A DNA stretch of 64,000 nt from contig CP071498.1 in assembly GCA_017354895.1 (NCBI GenBank), forward strand, positions 3,534,001 to 3,598,000, written 5' to 3'. The position numbers were made by a program, and so were the translations under genes. This stretch comes from Podospora comata (taxonomy: Eukaryota; Ascomycota; Sordariomycetes; Sordariales; Podosporaceae). Numbering within the stretch: position 1 is the stretch's first letter; each line of letters opens with the position of its first letter. Below the pieces are notes generated by a model. The model was not told the DNA's origin and did no database searches. It was given only the letters and a program-made list of their open reading frames with translations. This document shows positions 1 to 12,271 of the stretch, piece by piece.

Positions 1-1
1 C

Positions 2-2524
2 GGTCGTGGAGGCGGTCGCGGAAAGTCGATCCACCCTTCGACCAACGGTCCCCGTGTCAAGGAGAACCAGCCTCTCTCTGTCCCAACTGAGGAATCTAAC
101 GAATGGGATACCTCTGCCCCGACTGCCGAATCTAACGAATGGACCGAGTCCACCCCCGCCGAATCTGCTCCTGCTCCCGCCGCCGTTGAACCTACCCCTG
201 CCGCTGCCCCCGCAAAGCCCTCTACCGATGTCCCAAAGACATGGGCCAGCATGTTGAGACAGTCGACCACTCCTAAGCCTGCCCCTAAGCCCAAGGAAGT
301 ACCTGCTCCCCCTCCCGCCGAACATACTCCCATCATTGAGCCACTTCCCCCCGCTCCCGCCGAGCCCGAGGTCGTACCCGAGCCCGAGATTGCTGCGCCA
401 GTCGAAGAGAAGGAAGAGCCAGTTCCCGAACCTGTCCAGGAGGAGCAGCCCGCTGTTGTTGTTCCTGTCATTGAGCCAGTCATTCCTGTTGTTCCCGTCG
501 TACCCGCTGTTGCCATTCCCGAAGTTGCCTTGTCACCTTCCAAGGACGCACTTACGGATGAGAACCTCGACAAGGTCCCTGGCACAACCGAGCCCCCAGC
601 GACCGAGACCGCGAGAAGTGAAGCTGCCGACTCTTGGGATCCCAGAGCCGCTGGCAGCGCTACAGCAACTCCCTTGTCTGCTTCCCAGCAACAGCACCAG
701 GCCGAGCGCACTCCCAGCAGTGGCTTCGCCGCGACTGCGACCAAGGCGACAACTCGCACCCCAGCTTTCCCCCGTCGTGTTTTGGATCAGCTCGAGGCCG
801 TTCGCATGCCCGGCAACCGTGCCGAGGTCGAACGTACTACTGTCCAGTTTGGTGCTTTCAGCCTGAATGGTGGCATTGAGGACGACATTGATGGCGATCG
901 TGAAGAGCCCGAGACCCGTCCCCAGCCCCCCCAGGATTCTCCTGTTGCCCAACCCAGAGCTTCGCTTCCCCCTGTTCAGCCCCCAGCGGCTCCAGAGAGC
1001 TTCCCTACCCCTACCCAGAAGCCTGTTTCCCAGGTTCCAACAGGTCCTGCTGGTATGGCTTCTCAGACTTCCCCTGCTGTCTTGTCTTGGTTACTTGCTG
1101 ACACAAATCTAGCCGCTGCTCCTGCCGCGGTCCCTGCCATCACCCCAGTTGCCGCCCCAGGTATGCCCATCTCACTTGCATCGCAGACGAGGAACATGTT
1201 TCTAACCGACATAAACAACACAGCTCCCCAGCCAGCCGCGCAACACAACCAGCAGCAGTATGGTCGCTTTGGCCAGCAGACTGCCGCTCAAGAGCACAGC
1301 TCCTTCCCTCCCTCGAAGCCTTTCGATTCGTTCGGTCAGCAGCAGCCCGCCGCTGCCTCCACTCAATCGCAGTTCGAGGGCGGCTTCCAAGGGCAGACGC
1401 AGCCTGCTGCCCAAACCCAGAACCAGCAGCAAGCGTTTAGCTCTGCTCCCAACGATTATCCTTCTTACTACACATCTGGCGACCAAAGAGGTTTCTATGG
1501 TGGCTATAACTACAACCAACAGCAGGGCTCTCAGGACGGCCCCTCTTCGCAAGCCCAGCGTTTCGGTGGATATGGCACCACCCAGACTGATAACATCAGC
1601 CAGTACCCCCAGAGCGGTGCCCAACACGGCCAATCCCGCTTCGGTTCTGGCTCCGCTCCCTCTGCGGAAACACCAACCACTGCGGCTCCTGCTACGTCGG
1701 CGTCGTCGGCTCTTCCCCAGGCCGGCCAGACTAGCCAGACTCAACATGGTCAGCAGCCTCAGCCCGATCAATATCCCTACCACCCTTACTCCAACAGCCC
1801 TTACTATGGTGGGTACATGGGCGGATATGGACAGTACGGTCAGGGCGGCTATGCTCCCTACGGCAAGGGCAATGTGGGATATCAGCCCAACCAATACGGT
1901 GTTGCGTCGCAGGGACCTTATGGCTACTCCAACCCTAGCGCTGGCTTTGGCCAGTCTGCTCTTCACCGGGAGACCGGTGGCGCTGCTGCGGGCGCTGGTG
2001 CTGGTCTTGGCGATTACGGTCGTGCGGGATCTCAGTCGGCTCAGCAGCAATCTGGATTTGGTGGCATGCATGATGCCTTCAGCCGCGGTGCTTCTGGCTA
2101 CCAGTCCCAGGCTGCGTCGTTCAACGCTCCCGGCACTCAGCCCGGCGCTGTCCCCTCTGCTGTCGACGACATTAAGTCCTTCGGAGATGCCAAGGGCGCT
2201 GCCGGACCCAGCCCCTCTCTCGGCGTCGCTGCCCGACCCGGCTCCGCGGCGAACAACGGCCCATCTCAGTCTGGGCTTCCTCCCCCGCAATCTGCCCAGC
2301 AGACCAACCTGGGCGGTATGGGTCAATACGGCTATCCCGGTCACATGCAGCAGGGCCATGCTGGCCTCCACGGCAGCCACACGGCCGCTGGTGGCTACGG
2401 CATGAGCGCGACTGGCGGACAGAGCCAGCAGAGCTCGTACGGCTATGGTAACCAGGGCTTCGGCGGCGGTTACTACGGCGGAAACTCTCAGCCCCGTGGT
2501 TGGGGTAACAACTACCACCACTAA
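2..2524 (+). CDS. def1: Def1-like RNA polymerase II degradation factor, C-terminal part (5' end outside window)
   Basis: The frame is open from base 2 to the TAA at 2522-2524, about 840 residues, so the gene enters from the left edge and any N-terminal CUE domain lies outside. The visible part starts with GRGGGRGK, continues into a long acidic Pro/Ala/Glu/Val-rich stretch, and holds a short conserved block around RTPAFPRRVLDQLEAVRMPG and TTVQFGAFSLNG. It ends in a very low-complexity Gln/Gly/Tyr/Ser-rich tail with many QYG, GYG and YGY units and the terminus GWGNNYHH. Fungal Def1 proteins, which promote ubiquitylation and removal of stalled RNA polymerase II, have this layout: CUE domain, acidic Pro-rich middle, Gln-rich tail. 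The identification rests on composition and the short conserved block. Another Gln/Gly-rich RNA-associated protein is possible but less likely. Confidence 0.75.
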   Translation, partial: GRGGGRGKSIHPSTNGPRVKENQPLSVPTEESNEWDTSAPTAESNEWTESTPAESAPAPAAVEPTPAAAPAKPSTDVPKTWASMLRQSTTPKPAPKPKEVPAPPPAEHTPIIEPLPPAPAEPEVVPEPEIAAPVEEKEEPVPEPVQEEQPAVVVPVIEPVIPVVPVVPAVAIPEVALSPSKDALTDENLDKVPGTTEPPATETARSEAADSWDPRAAGSATATPLSASQQQHQAERTPSSGFAATATKATTRTPAFPRRVLDQLEAVRMPGNRAEVERTTVQFGAFSLNGGIEDDIDGDREEPETRPQPPQDSPVAQPRASLPPVQPPAAPESFPTPTQKPVSQVPTGPAGMASQTSPAVLSWLLADTNLAAAPAAVPAITPVAAPGMPISLASQTRNMFLTDINNTAPQPAAQHNQQQYGRFGQQTAAQEHSSFPPSKPFDSFGQQQPAAASTQSQFEGGFQGQTQPAAQTQNQQQAFSSAPNDYPSYYTSGDQRGFYGGYNYNQQQGSQDGPSSQAQRFGGYGTTQTDNISQYPQSGAQHGQSRFGSGSAPSAETPTTAAPATSASSALPQAGQTSQTQHGQQPQPDQYPYHPYSNSPYYGGYMGGYGQYGQGGYAPYGKGNVGYQPNQYGVASQGPYGYSNPSAGFGQSALHRETGGAAAGAGAGLGDYGRAGSQSAQQQSGFGGMHDAFSRGASGYQSQAASFNAPGTQPGAVPSAVDDIKSFGDAKGAAGPSPSLGVAARPGSAANNGPSQSGLPPPQSAQQTNLGGMGQYGYPGHMQQGHAGLHGSHTAAGGYGMSATGGQSQQSSYGYGNQGFGGGYYGGNSQPRGWGNNYHH

Positions 2525-4157
2525 ATTGGAGGGTAGAGAGAGAAGCGTTATCTGAGTTAGCAGAGGATGAGATGATGACCCTTTTTTCATGGTGTCCCAT
2601 GTGTTATTACTGTCTTTGTTGCTGTCGTCGGGGCGTTTGAGATATTCAAGGGAACCGGGTGGGGGGGTTTGGCAACGCAAAAAAAAGAGGGAATATTGAT
2701 GTTTTTATGCCGGGGCTCCCAGGGGGGAGGGGGTTAAACTGCGGAAATATTCATGGCCTTTTCTGTTTTTTTTCTCTGCATTCTTTCCGCTGAAGGGAAA
2801 GAGCGGGGGAGCACTCGAAGCAAAAAGCACACATCCACATTTTTCTCTAAAAAAAGTTTCGTAGGCGAAATTGACGATGAGTTTGCCTTTTTATGTATCT
2901 CATGTCGAGGGCCTTGCGGTATTCTTTTTTTTTTTCCTTTGCCAATGTTTTCTTACCTCTGATTATCGTTGTTGTTTTTGTTGTTGTTGTGGTGGTGGTG
3001 GTATGGGATTTTCTCTCTTACTCTTCTCTTCATATGACATGAGATGAAATGACAAGAAAACCAAAGGGCATGAGACTGGGCGGGCGGGCAGGTAATGAGT
3101 GCATTTGGGCGCTTTTGCTTTTTGGGGGTGGGTGGTGGTGGGCGGAAAGGGGGTTCGTCAAAAATTGATTATTGTTGCCATGTTTGCTGTTTGTTTGTGC
3201 GTGTGTGCTGTTGGTGCTTTGCGTGTGCTTGACGGACAGCCTCGAGTTTGGCATGTTTTGATGTTTGTCCTGGGACTGTGAATGTTGTCTGTTTCCCTGA
3301 CAGGTATAACAGATAGGTAGGAAGGGAACAAAAGGCCACAAGTCCTGACGACTACCCCTTTGATGCTTTTGAGCAACGCTTTTTGTCTCACGCTGGACTA
3401 GGTGCCCACCGAGGCCTTTTCACATGGATGTGCACAGCAACACGGTTGTATCTCAACGGTCACACTCGTCAGTCAACGTCAACCAACAAAAAAATCCTCT
3501 CAACTCTACCTAAGGTACCTTTCCCCCCCTTTTTTCCCTTTCTGGCCAGCTAGTACATGTGATGTCATGAAGGCCGACATCCACGGTTCAAAGCCACGTT
3601 CCCAGCAGACAGGATAGGACATCCCTTCGTCAGTTTGGTGGCACCAGCCACAGGAAAATTCTCATAAAGGCCGAATGGTCTGGCTGTTGTTACATGTTAC
3701 ATGTGATAAGACGAAGATGACGTATCCCTCGCAACGCCATATTCAGAGCAAAGAAAATAGGATAGACACTCGCGCCAAATGAAAAGAGGCCATCAAGTCC
3801 ATGTATGTGTACCCCGGATCTCGTTAGAACCCGATCAGGGACAGCCTTGTCCCCCTCGCCTCATAAGGCTAGCTAAGGCCGGCCATCCGTCTCAGCCCCG
3901 CCACGATATCCCTCCCCCATCCTATCCCGCGCCTGTCCCTGACAGTCACATCAAAACACGGAACAACCCAGAGTTTATTTTATGATCTGTATCATCATAA
4001 TCATGTCATATATCCCTACCAAAACAAGACTACCTTTTGGTTGTTGCATCTATAGTCAATCCCAGGCCCAATCGCCAACCATCCATCCAGCCAATACCAA
4101 AAGTCTTTCCTCCCAATCAACCCCATTTTACAACCTTCCCTTCACCCTCTCCTCAAG
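2525..4157. other. convergent intergenic region, def1 / pgi1
   Basis: This stretch holds the 3' untranslated regions of the two convergent neighbours. It contains homopolymer-rich DNA and a GTGGTGGTGG run near 2990. I see no coding exon, RNA gene or repeat structure that I can support. Confidence 0.6.
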
Positions 4158-5918
<1,761 letters not shown>

Positions 5919-7007
5919 CTTGGTACAAATTATAGGAGGACGGGGGTTATTCGGTATTCGTGGGTAGTTGTTACAGGAAAGAGAATGGAGAACAGGAACG
6001 AAACTATGTAGTAGTCAAGTATTAATGGGCAAGCTTCGAGGATAGGTACTGGGAAGTGTCAAGCTCTTGGGACAGGCACAGGCGCATCAAGGTGGGGTGA
6101 TTATATGTAAGTTCCGAGAGACGAGCTTGATGTGCCCCGCATGTGGACGGGAAACCAGAGCTTGGCTGGCAGTGAGTCCGGCACAGCAGAGAGAAGGTGA
6201 CACGGTTGGTTTCAGGTACCCGATATAAATAAATAAACAGAGGCGCTTACCAGAAGCTTGGGGTATCTGCAGAATTGCACAGCAAACACAAAGTGGGAGA
6301 GAAACAAGAACGGGTGGTAGAGAGGTGAGGGAATAAGAAGGTTGCTATCTATCACGACGGACGAAGCTTTGCTGCTCAGTCAGAACGATCAAGACCAAGA
6401 CGACGCGGGGCACGGTGCACGTCACAACCCCACTCCGCAGAATGTCCGCCTCGAAACCCATCGGTCGCTCGAGGAATCCACCGTCCATTTTACCCAATTC
6501 GCTGGCCCCGGGTGCTGAATAAGAGCCTCACGGGCTAAATAGAAGCTGTGACATCCATTCCATGTCATTCCGCTACATACGCATGAAGAGCCTAACATTG
6601 TTTGCTTATTGGTTTGTGGGTTTCTGCTGTCCTCGACTCGACTCGTCTCGACCGGCCCCTTTTCAGCCAGCAAAAAAAAAAAAAAAAATAAAGATATAAA
6701 AAAAAACAAAGACAAGAACAAGTGCCATAACAAGCCTTCATGGTCATGCCCAACTCCAAAATGTAGTGACAAAAAAAACAAGACACAACAACGCCTTTCC
6801 GAAGCACAGCTCCGCGGGCCTCTGCTGCCCCACACACACACCAGACGCACCGGACCACCTCTGCGCACCAATCATCCCCCCCTTGGAGCCTATCCCAAAC
6901 CCACGTGGTATTGGGCTGGGACAGTCATTTTCTCTGTATATCCCTATCCCCTCATCCCTATCAGCCACTCTCCATCTGAAAATGAGCCGTTTTTCCCCTC
7001 TGGTCAT
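5919..7007. other. pgi1 upstream region and ypk1 3' flank
   Basis: The part next to pgi1 should be its promoter and 5' leader. An A/T-rich TATA-like stretch (GATATAAATAAATAAAC) lies near 6222-6238. A long A-run sits at about 6671-6712. No exon was recognised; the open frames here are low-complexity or antisense. Confidence 0.55.
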
Positions 7008-9176
7008 TTATCGGTCCTGGATGCTGCCGACAAAAGATGGATCCCTAACACTGCCACCAGCGTCGCCGAGACCGGCAATAGGACGGTTGTAACTGAAGCC
7101 AGTGAACTGGTTCTGCATCGTCTGGGAGAGAACAGGTCCCTCAACGTACGAATCTTGTGGCGGCTCCGAGGTGAATTCGGGGTCAAAGTTTGCCGTGTCC
7201 AGAGCATCAACCTACATGTGGTTAGTAATAGACAAGTACATCGTGGGACAGAAGCAAAACTTACCACGCTGGGCTTGAATGTGGGCTCATACTTGCGCTG
7301 AAGCAGCTTGCGCCAATCTATGGCATGGAAAAAGGGGTGAGCCTTGATCTCTGCAGAGCCGTTCGCACCAAGACGCTGTTGGGGATCGCGGTTGAGGAGC
7401 TTAGTGAGCAGGTCCTTGGCGGCTGGCGGTACAACCTCCTGGCTGGGGAAGTGCAGAGGCTCGCTGAGGATCTTGCGGTACATCTCGTTGGTGTTCTCGT
7501 CGTAGAAGGGAGGCAGACCCGTCAACATCTCGTACAAGAGAACACCGAGTGTCCACCAGTCGACTGTCTTGTTGTAGCCGTTACCCATCAACAATTCAGG
7601 CGCCAGATACTCGGGGGTGCCGCAGAACGTGTTGGTACGGTCTTCATCCTTCATGTCAAGCTTGCACAGGCCGAAGTCGCACAAGGCAATGTGACCTTGA
7701 TAGTCGAGAAGAATATTCTCGGGCTTCAGGTCACGGTAAATGACGTTGAACCCGTGCAGACACTCGAGAGCACACAAAAGCTCGGCGGTGTAGAATCGAC
7801 TGCGGTTAACGTCGAACCGCTGCTCCTTTTGCAAGTGGTGGAAAAGCTCGCCGCCGTTGACAAAGGCCAAGACGAAGTAGAGCTTCTCGGGGCTCTGGAA
7901 GGTGAACTTGAGCGGAACGATAAAGGGATTGTTGATCTGGGCGAGCACCGATCTCTCGGCGAGAGTATGCGCCACTTCAGACCGAGAGATAATGTGGGCT
8001 TTCCGGATGGTCTTGAGGGCGTAAATCCGGTTTGTGTCCTTCTTCTTTACCTGCATGACCTTGCCGAAGCTGCCCTTGCCCACCACCTTGAGGAGCTCAA
8101 AGTCTTCAATCTTGAGCTTTCCGGCTCTGTTCTCCACGTACTCGACGCCAATCTTGATCTTGCCGGTGCCATATTGCACGTCCACCCACTCCACACCAGT
8201 CTGTCCGAGCGTCTTTTCCCGGTTGGCGTGTTCGGCCGCGGCCTTTTCCCGGTCCTTCTTACTGGCCTTGGGATCCTCAACGTATGGTTGCTTCTCCTCG
8301 AATCTGGGGTTAATACGGGCCACACCGAGGAAAATATCCTGGCTGCGGCCGGATCCCGGTGGCGCATTGGGATTGCGGATATAAAGATGAATCACCAACT
8401 CTGTTACTCTGGAAACATCGAACTTGTATTGGGTGTTGGAGCCGGCCCAGAGAGGGTTCTCGGGTGTTCCTTCGACCGAGTTGACAAACACTTGCAACTT
8501 GTCGAAATCGATCAGGGCATAGGGCATGTACTTGGACGAGATACGACCGTGGTTGGTGGGGATGCCGGAGAAACCGCCCGAGGTCTGGGGCCTGCCCATG
8601 AAACCCGAGGTCCTCGAGGAAGACGAGGGGCGGATCGAACTCGACATGTTGAGAGCATTTCCGGTCGACAGCGAGTTGCCGCCATGTGCTGGGTTGTTGA
8701 AGGAAGCGCGGTGCTGTTCGGGGAGGGAGAACCCTTGACCTTCGTGAAGGGTAACGACAAGAATACCGGGCTTGGGAGGGGCAACGACGGGAGCTTGCGT
8801 AAGGGCTTCCGAGGCCGCTAGACAAAAGGTCAGGTTAGATTGGGCTCTGTTCGCGAAAGGGTCAGGGAATAGTCATAGAAGAAACGCACCGATGGTGTTC
8901 TCATTTGTGGGTGTGACAGCACCAGAGATGTCCCCTTGGCTCTTGCTGTCCTTGTCTGTGATGGTGGAGGTTGAAGGTGACCTCGAGAAGGTGCTCGTGA
9001 GGGGTCCCAGATGGGTTTCCTTCAGCTCTAAGGGGTGACTTGTGTTAGCTGACTCGAGAACAGAGACGAAGATGCGGCGCAGAAGTGGCCCATCGTGGCC
9101 GAAGCCAGGCATGGAACTGAGTGGTCGTGGGAGTTGCGGTGGTGCTTGACATACTCTTGGTGAGTTTCCACGACAT
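7008..9176 (-). CDS. ypk1: AGC-family Ser/Thr protein kinase Ypk1 (SGK-like)
   Basis: Four exons are read: 9176-9155, 9027-8890, 8817-7265 and 7211-7008. They give 638 residues in unbroken phase. The first exon codes only MSWKLTK plus one base, and its start is set by a GTATGT donor and by continuity into KLKETHLGPLTSTFSRSPS. A C2-like N-terminal region (LVVTLHEGQGFSLPEQHR onward) precedes the kinase domain at about residues 293-550. Visible kinase motifs are the GKGSFG loop near 300, the YALK lysine near 322, YRDLKPEN near 415, DFG near 434 and the activation loop TNTFCGTPEYLAPE with its PDK1-site threonine. The C-terminal tail keeps the hydrophobic motif FTGFSY. Ypk1 is the TORC2 and PDK1 effector that controls plasma-membrane lipid balance, endocytosis and wall integrity. 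Confidence 0.95.
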
Positions 9177-9374
9177 TTTGCAATCTGGTGAGGCCGTCGG
9201 CCTGTAGACGGGATATGGTAGGGAGGGTGTTGCTGCGACCGCAGGCGGGCGTCGGTCTGTCGAAAAGGGCTGCAGCTAAGGTAGGAGACTGAGGTTCTAG
9301 GTACTGGATAGGTACGGGATAGGTACGGAAAGATACTGTCGACAAGCTTGCTTGCTCGATTCTTTTCTTGGGTG

Positions 9375-9435
9375 GGTTTGTGGTTTGTGGTTTGTGGTTT
9401 GTGGTTTGGGTTGGATGCGGTGCGGTGCGGTGCGG
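9375..9435. repeat. tandem short repeats upstream of ypk1
   Basis: Four full copies plus one partial copy of the 7-mer GGTTTGT occupy 9375-9408, and four copies of the 5-mer TGCGG occupy 9416-9435. Both lie 200-260 bases upstream of the ypk1 start, where the promoter or 5' leader should be. In the ypk1 transcript sense they read as ACAAACC and CCGCA units. Confidence 0.8.
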
Positions 9436-9678
9436 CAAAGGTAAATCGTAAGGAGGAGAGCACCTTCTCTCCTTGCCGTCAGTGTTAAGGATTGTTAGGG
9501 ATGAGGATGGGGTGTCCAGTGCGCACGGCGCTGGTTCGAAACCAAGCAGTGTGGGTCGAGGGGCTAATTGTGCGCTGAGCGCTATTCCCCCATTCCCCAC
9601 TGTTGACCACCCACTACACTTCCAGTTGATGCGTTGTAAGAGCTTTGTCTGAGACCGTGGACCCAATGGCGTTCTTGC

Positions 9679-9731
9679 TTTTTTTTTGTTTTGTTTTTTT
9701 TTTTTTTTTTTGTTTTTTTTTTGTTTTTTTT
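9679..9731. repeat. T-rich homopolymer tract
   Basis: A 53-base stretch consisting of T-runs interrupted only by single G residues. It is a low-complexity tract with no clear function, and is a likely site of length variation. Confidence 0.85.
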
Positions 9732-10776
9732 ACGGATTCTCTTCACTGCATATGCCCAATGCGACGGTGCCAATTGTTCTGGAAATTTAGAGACTTTCTT
9801 TTGCTCAACTCAGAGAGGATTTGACAGCAGGACCACCTCACCTACTGTGGATAGAGACGAGCTGATGGCACCCCCATGCCGGATTGAGGTGGCAGTCCAG
9901 CCATGAATGACAGCCCCGCACTTCCAGGTTGTCGTTACGCAGCTGAACCTTGAATCTAGGATTCGGCTTGCAGAAGAAAAACACCACGGCAACATCTATG
10001 TACCGTGTAGAGTACCAGAGAAGCCATCTCCTGGTTACGACGTACTGCGCGATAAGCCAGCCATGCTGCTCCCTTGCGTCCTCACCTCACACCACAGAGT
10101 GCACGAGAACGACGAGCCCCTCATTGTTTGTTCCACCCGAAACGGTGCGGGAGCGAGGGGCGGCTCTCCCGGCTCCGTAATGCACGGAGTAGCCGTAGAC
10201 TACGGAGTCGATCAGCCGCTCGCCATTGGCAACACAGCCTCGACGATGGCAAATTCCAGCCCCTTTTTTCTGAGGGATTGCCGAAGGAGATTCAAGACAG
10301 AGAAGCAACCCCGTCACGTGGCGCTAACCGAAAATCGTCAATCTCCAGTGCCCCGGCAACCTGGTCACCGTTCATCAAAAGGTTTCACCGATCTACAAGA
10401 ATGAAACCCCGAAATATCTCATCAAATACCAACACCATGGTATTTGAACTCATGAAGAAATAGTAACAGCACCATCGACACCTGATCTTGCATATCCGTA
10501 CATACAACAACACTGCATCACTGGCCCCTATTCCCGCATGCCAAGGATCCCCTCCTTTATGTCTGCCCTAACTGCTCTGAAGTCTGATGCGTCTCGGGCA
10601 ACATATCCTTCATCTGCGACATCACAAATTGGGCCGCCTTGTTCGTATCCAGATATTACACATATCCAACCCATGACAAATACTATGGGTTAGGGTTATG
10701 GCACCTTCATGAGTCGATCCGGGTAAAGAGTTGACCTTTCGCCGCTCACAAGGTACCGTAGCATCCATCTCATGGC

Positions 10777-10944
10777 TCACAATCTGAACACCCCGGGCAT
10801 ATCCCGAGACAACCAGTTTTGTCTTTGGGTGACTATCGTTGGATCGACGTCTTGTGGTGGTGATAATGAAGGCTCGTCTTGCTGCAGTAGTGGTGATGGG
10901 ATAGCCAATGCCAGGGTGAGCAGGGCCAGGAGTGGGATTCTCAT
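10777..10944 (-). CDS. possible small secreted peptide, 55 aa (uncertain)
   Basis: The reading frame starts with a convincing signal-peptide-like segment, MRIPLLALLTLALAIPSP, followed by a polar stretch with LLQQDEPSLSPPQDVDP and ends GVFRL. A GTGAGC donor overlaps the stop, so the gene may continue through an intron into a downstream exon near 10600. Two competing open frames there prevent a choice. There is no domain match by eye. The support is the signal sequence alone; a chance frame is quite possible. Confidence 0.3.
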   Translation of the reverse strand: MRIPLLALLTLALAIPSPLLQQDEPSLSPPQDVDPTIVTQRQNWLSRDMPGVFRL

Positions 10945-11255
10945 CGTGACTGATGCTGACTGTGCAACTCTGAGAGAGTATCTCAGTTGGTGGATATATT
11001 CCAATCCCTCGACTGGCTCCAACCGTCTTGCTACCTTTGATGAACATGGAAAACCTGCAGCTCTTTCCGGCTCGTTCTTTCCGTTTGATCCCCCCTCACT
11101 CTTTCCACCTTCCACTGTTGTTGCCATTCGCTCCTTCCTCTTTCCAGCACCGTTCTTTCCAATTTCACTCCTTCCTCCCCTTGGTCCTTCCGCCATCGTT
11201 GTTCCTTCCACTAGTGTCCTTCTCATCGTTCCTTCCACCTCACTTCTTCCCCCAC

Positions 11256-11744
11256 TTACTCCCCCTTCCCCTTCTCCCTCCCTCCCTTCTGACCCGCAAA
11301 CAAACAAATCCAAACCCTCACCGCCGCCGGCCCAGCAGCAGAAACAGCAACAGCCCAATCAAACAGATTCCACCCCCCCACCCCCAAAAACCTCTCCCAT
11401 CCCCCGACAGCCTGCACGGCAGAGACGTGATAGACAAGATCACTGATTAGCATCCCCCAGCACATGAGCTTCCACAACTTCAGATCATCGTAGAGCCATA
11501 GAATGACTGATTCGTTGAAGGCAAACACCAGCCATGCGCCTGCCAACTGAGTGTAGAGGTATTGATTCTGGGGGGAGAAGGGCGGGGACCATGAGGGGGG
11601 ATGGGGGCGGACGATGGCGCTGTGGTAGGAGGAGGGGGTGAAGAGGGTTAGGTAGGCGCCGTTTAGGGCGCCGAGGGGTTCCAGGAGGAGGAGGACGAGG
11701 CGGAGGGGGAGGGAGATGGTTGTTGATGCTTTGGGTGGGGACAT
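11256..11744 (-). CDS. DUF7704-type small integral membrane protein
   Basis: A single-exon, 162-residue protein. Four hydrophobic segments are visible: around LVLLLLEPLGALNGAYLTL, the stretch after LYTQLAGAWLVFAFNE, the WKLMCWGMLISDLVYHV segment, and the AVAVSAAGPAAVRVWICLF segment near the C-terminus. The pattern PLRLVLLLLEPLGALNG, then QLAGAWLVFAFNE, then LKLWK is what I recall for the fungal family DUF7704 (function unknown, about 150-170 residues, four membrane spans). The C-terminus is charged (QKGGREKGKGE). It lies alone between the P450 and the ypk1 upstream region. No function can be assigned. Confidence 0.68.
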   Translation of the reverse strand: MSPPKASTTISLPLRLVLLLLEPLGALNGAYLTLFTPSSYHSAIVRPHPPSWSPPFSPQNQYLYTQLAGAWLVFAFNESVILWLYDDLKLWKLMCWGMLISDLVYHVSAVQAVGGWERFLGVGGWNLFDWAVAVSAAGPAAVRVWICLFAGQKGGREKGKGE

Positions 11745-12271
11745 GGTGGGATGAAGAATGGATACCTAGGTTCTGGGAGGTGAGAGTTGAGTTGAGAGGG
11801 AGGGTTTAAAGGTTTCGAGATGTGCTGTGGGAGGTAGGTTGTTTCTTTGTCTGACATGGGTCTCTGAGGTCAGAGTCTGAGGTAAGCCCTAATAGCAGGG
11901 AGGTTTTGCGGGGGTGTTAGAGGTGGCGATGGCTCAGATCGGACTTTTGTGGTAGCACAGCCGAAGAAGCGTTCTGACAGCGATGCCAGTGGCCTGGATC
12001 GTGATTGTGGCTGCATTTGGTGTGTGGCATCTTCAAGGTGTGGTGATCGTGGAGGTGTGAGATCGAAGGATTGGATTGGAGCGGCTGACACGGGGGTGAG
12101 CTGTGGCTGGTGATTACTTGTCAAAGCTGCAATGATTCAAGCACCCACGCTACATGGTGAATTTTGAGAAGGAGCTGTCGGTAATGTGGTAATGTGGTGA
12201 TGTGTCAAGTTGTCAATGTGTTAATCTGCTAAAGAGCATACTTCCCCCCCTCCTGGCATCTCTCTCTCACC
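11745..12271. other. intergenic, upstream of the DUF7704-type gene and 3' of the P450
   Basis: No coding exon is supported. Around 12179-12228 the bases GTAATGTGGTAATGTGGTGATGTG form a short imperfect repeat. The rest should be promoter of the DUF7704-type gene (left) and 3' end of the P450 (right). Confidence 0.5.

Larger units (their letters stand above)
9177..10776. other. ypk1 upstream region, gene-poor
   Basis: The first few hundred bases are the ypk1 promoter and leader and carry two tandem repeats listed separately. A T-rich homopolymer tract lies at 9679-9731. A 165-codon plus-strand frame at 9907-10404 has no recognisable domain, poor composition and no supporting splice structure, so I do not call it. 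Confidence 0.5.

Noticed and set aside
1202-2680. Long open frame antisense to the Def1-like gene
   Set aside because: It is a mirror of a codon-biased, low-complexity gene; the sense frame has the conserved blocks.
7325-8821. 498-codon open frame antisense to ypk1
   Set aside because: The kinase on the opposite strand is certain; this frame is a by-product of its GC-rich third positions.
9530-9560. GGTTCGAAACC, resembling a tRNA B-box
   Set aside because: The flanking bases do not form a T-arm or acceptor stem, and there is no A-box at the right distance.
9907-10404. 165-codon plus-strand open frame
   Set aside because: No domain, irregular composition, no splice context, and no signal or membrane feature.
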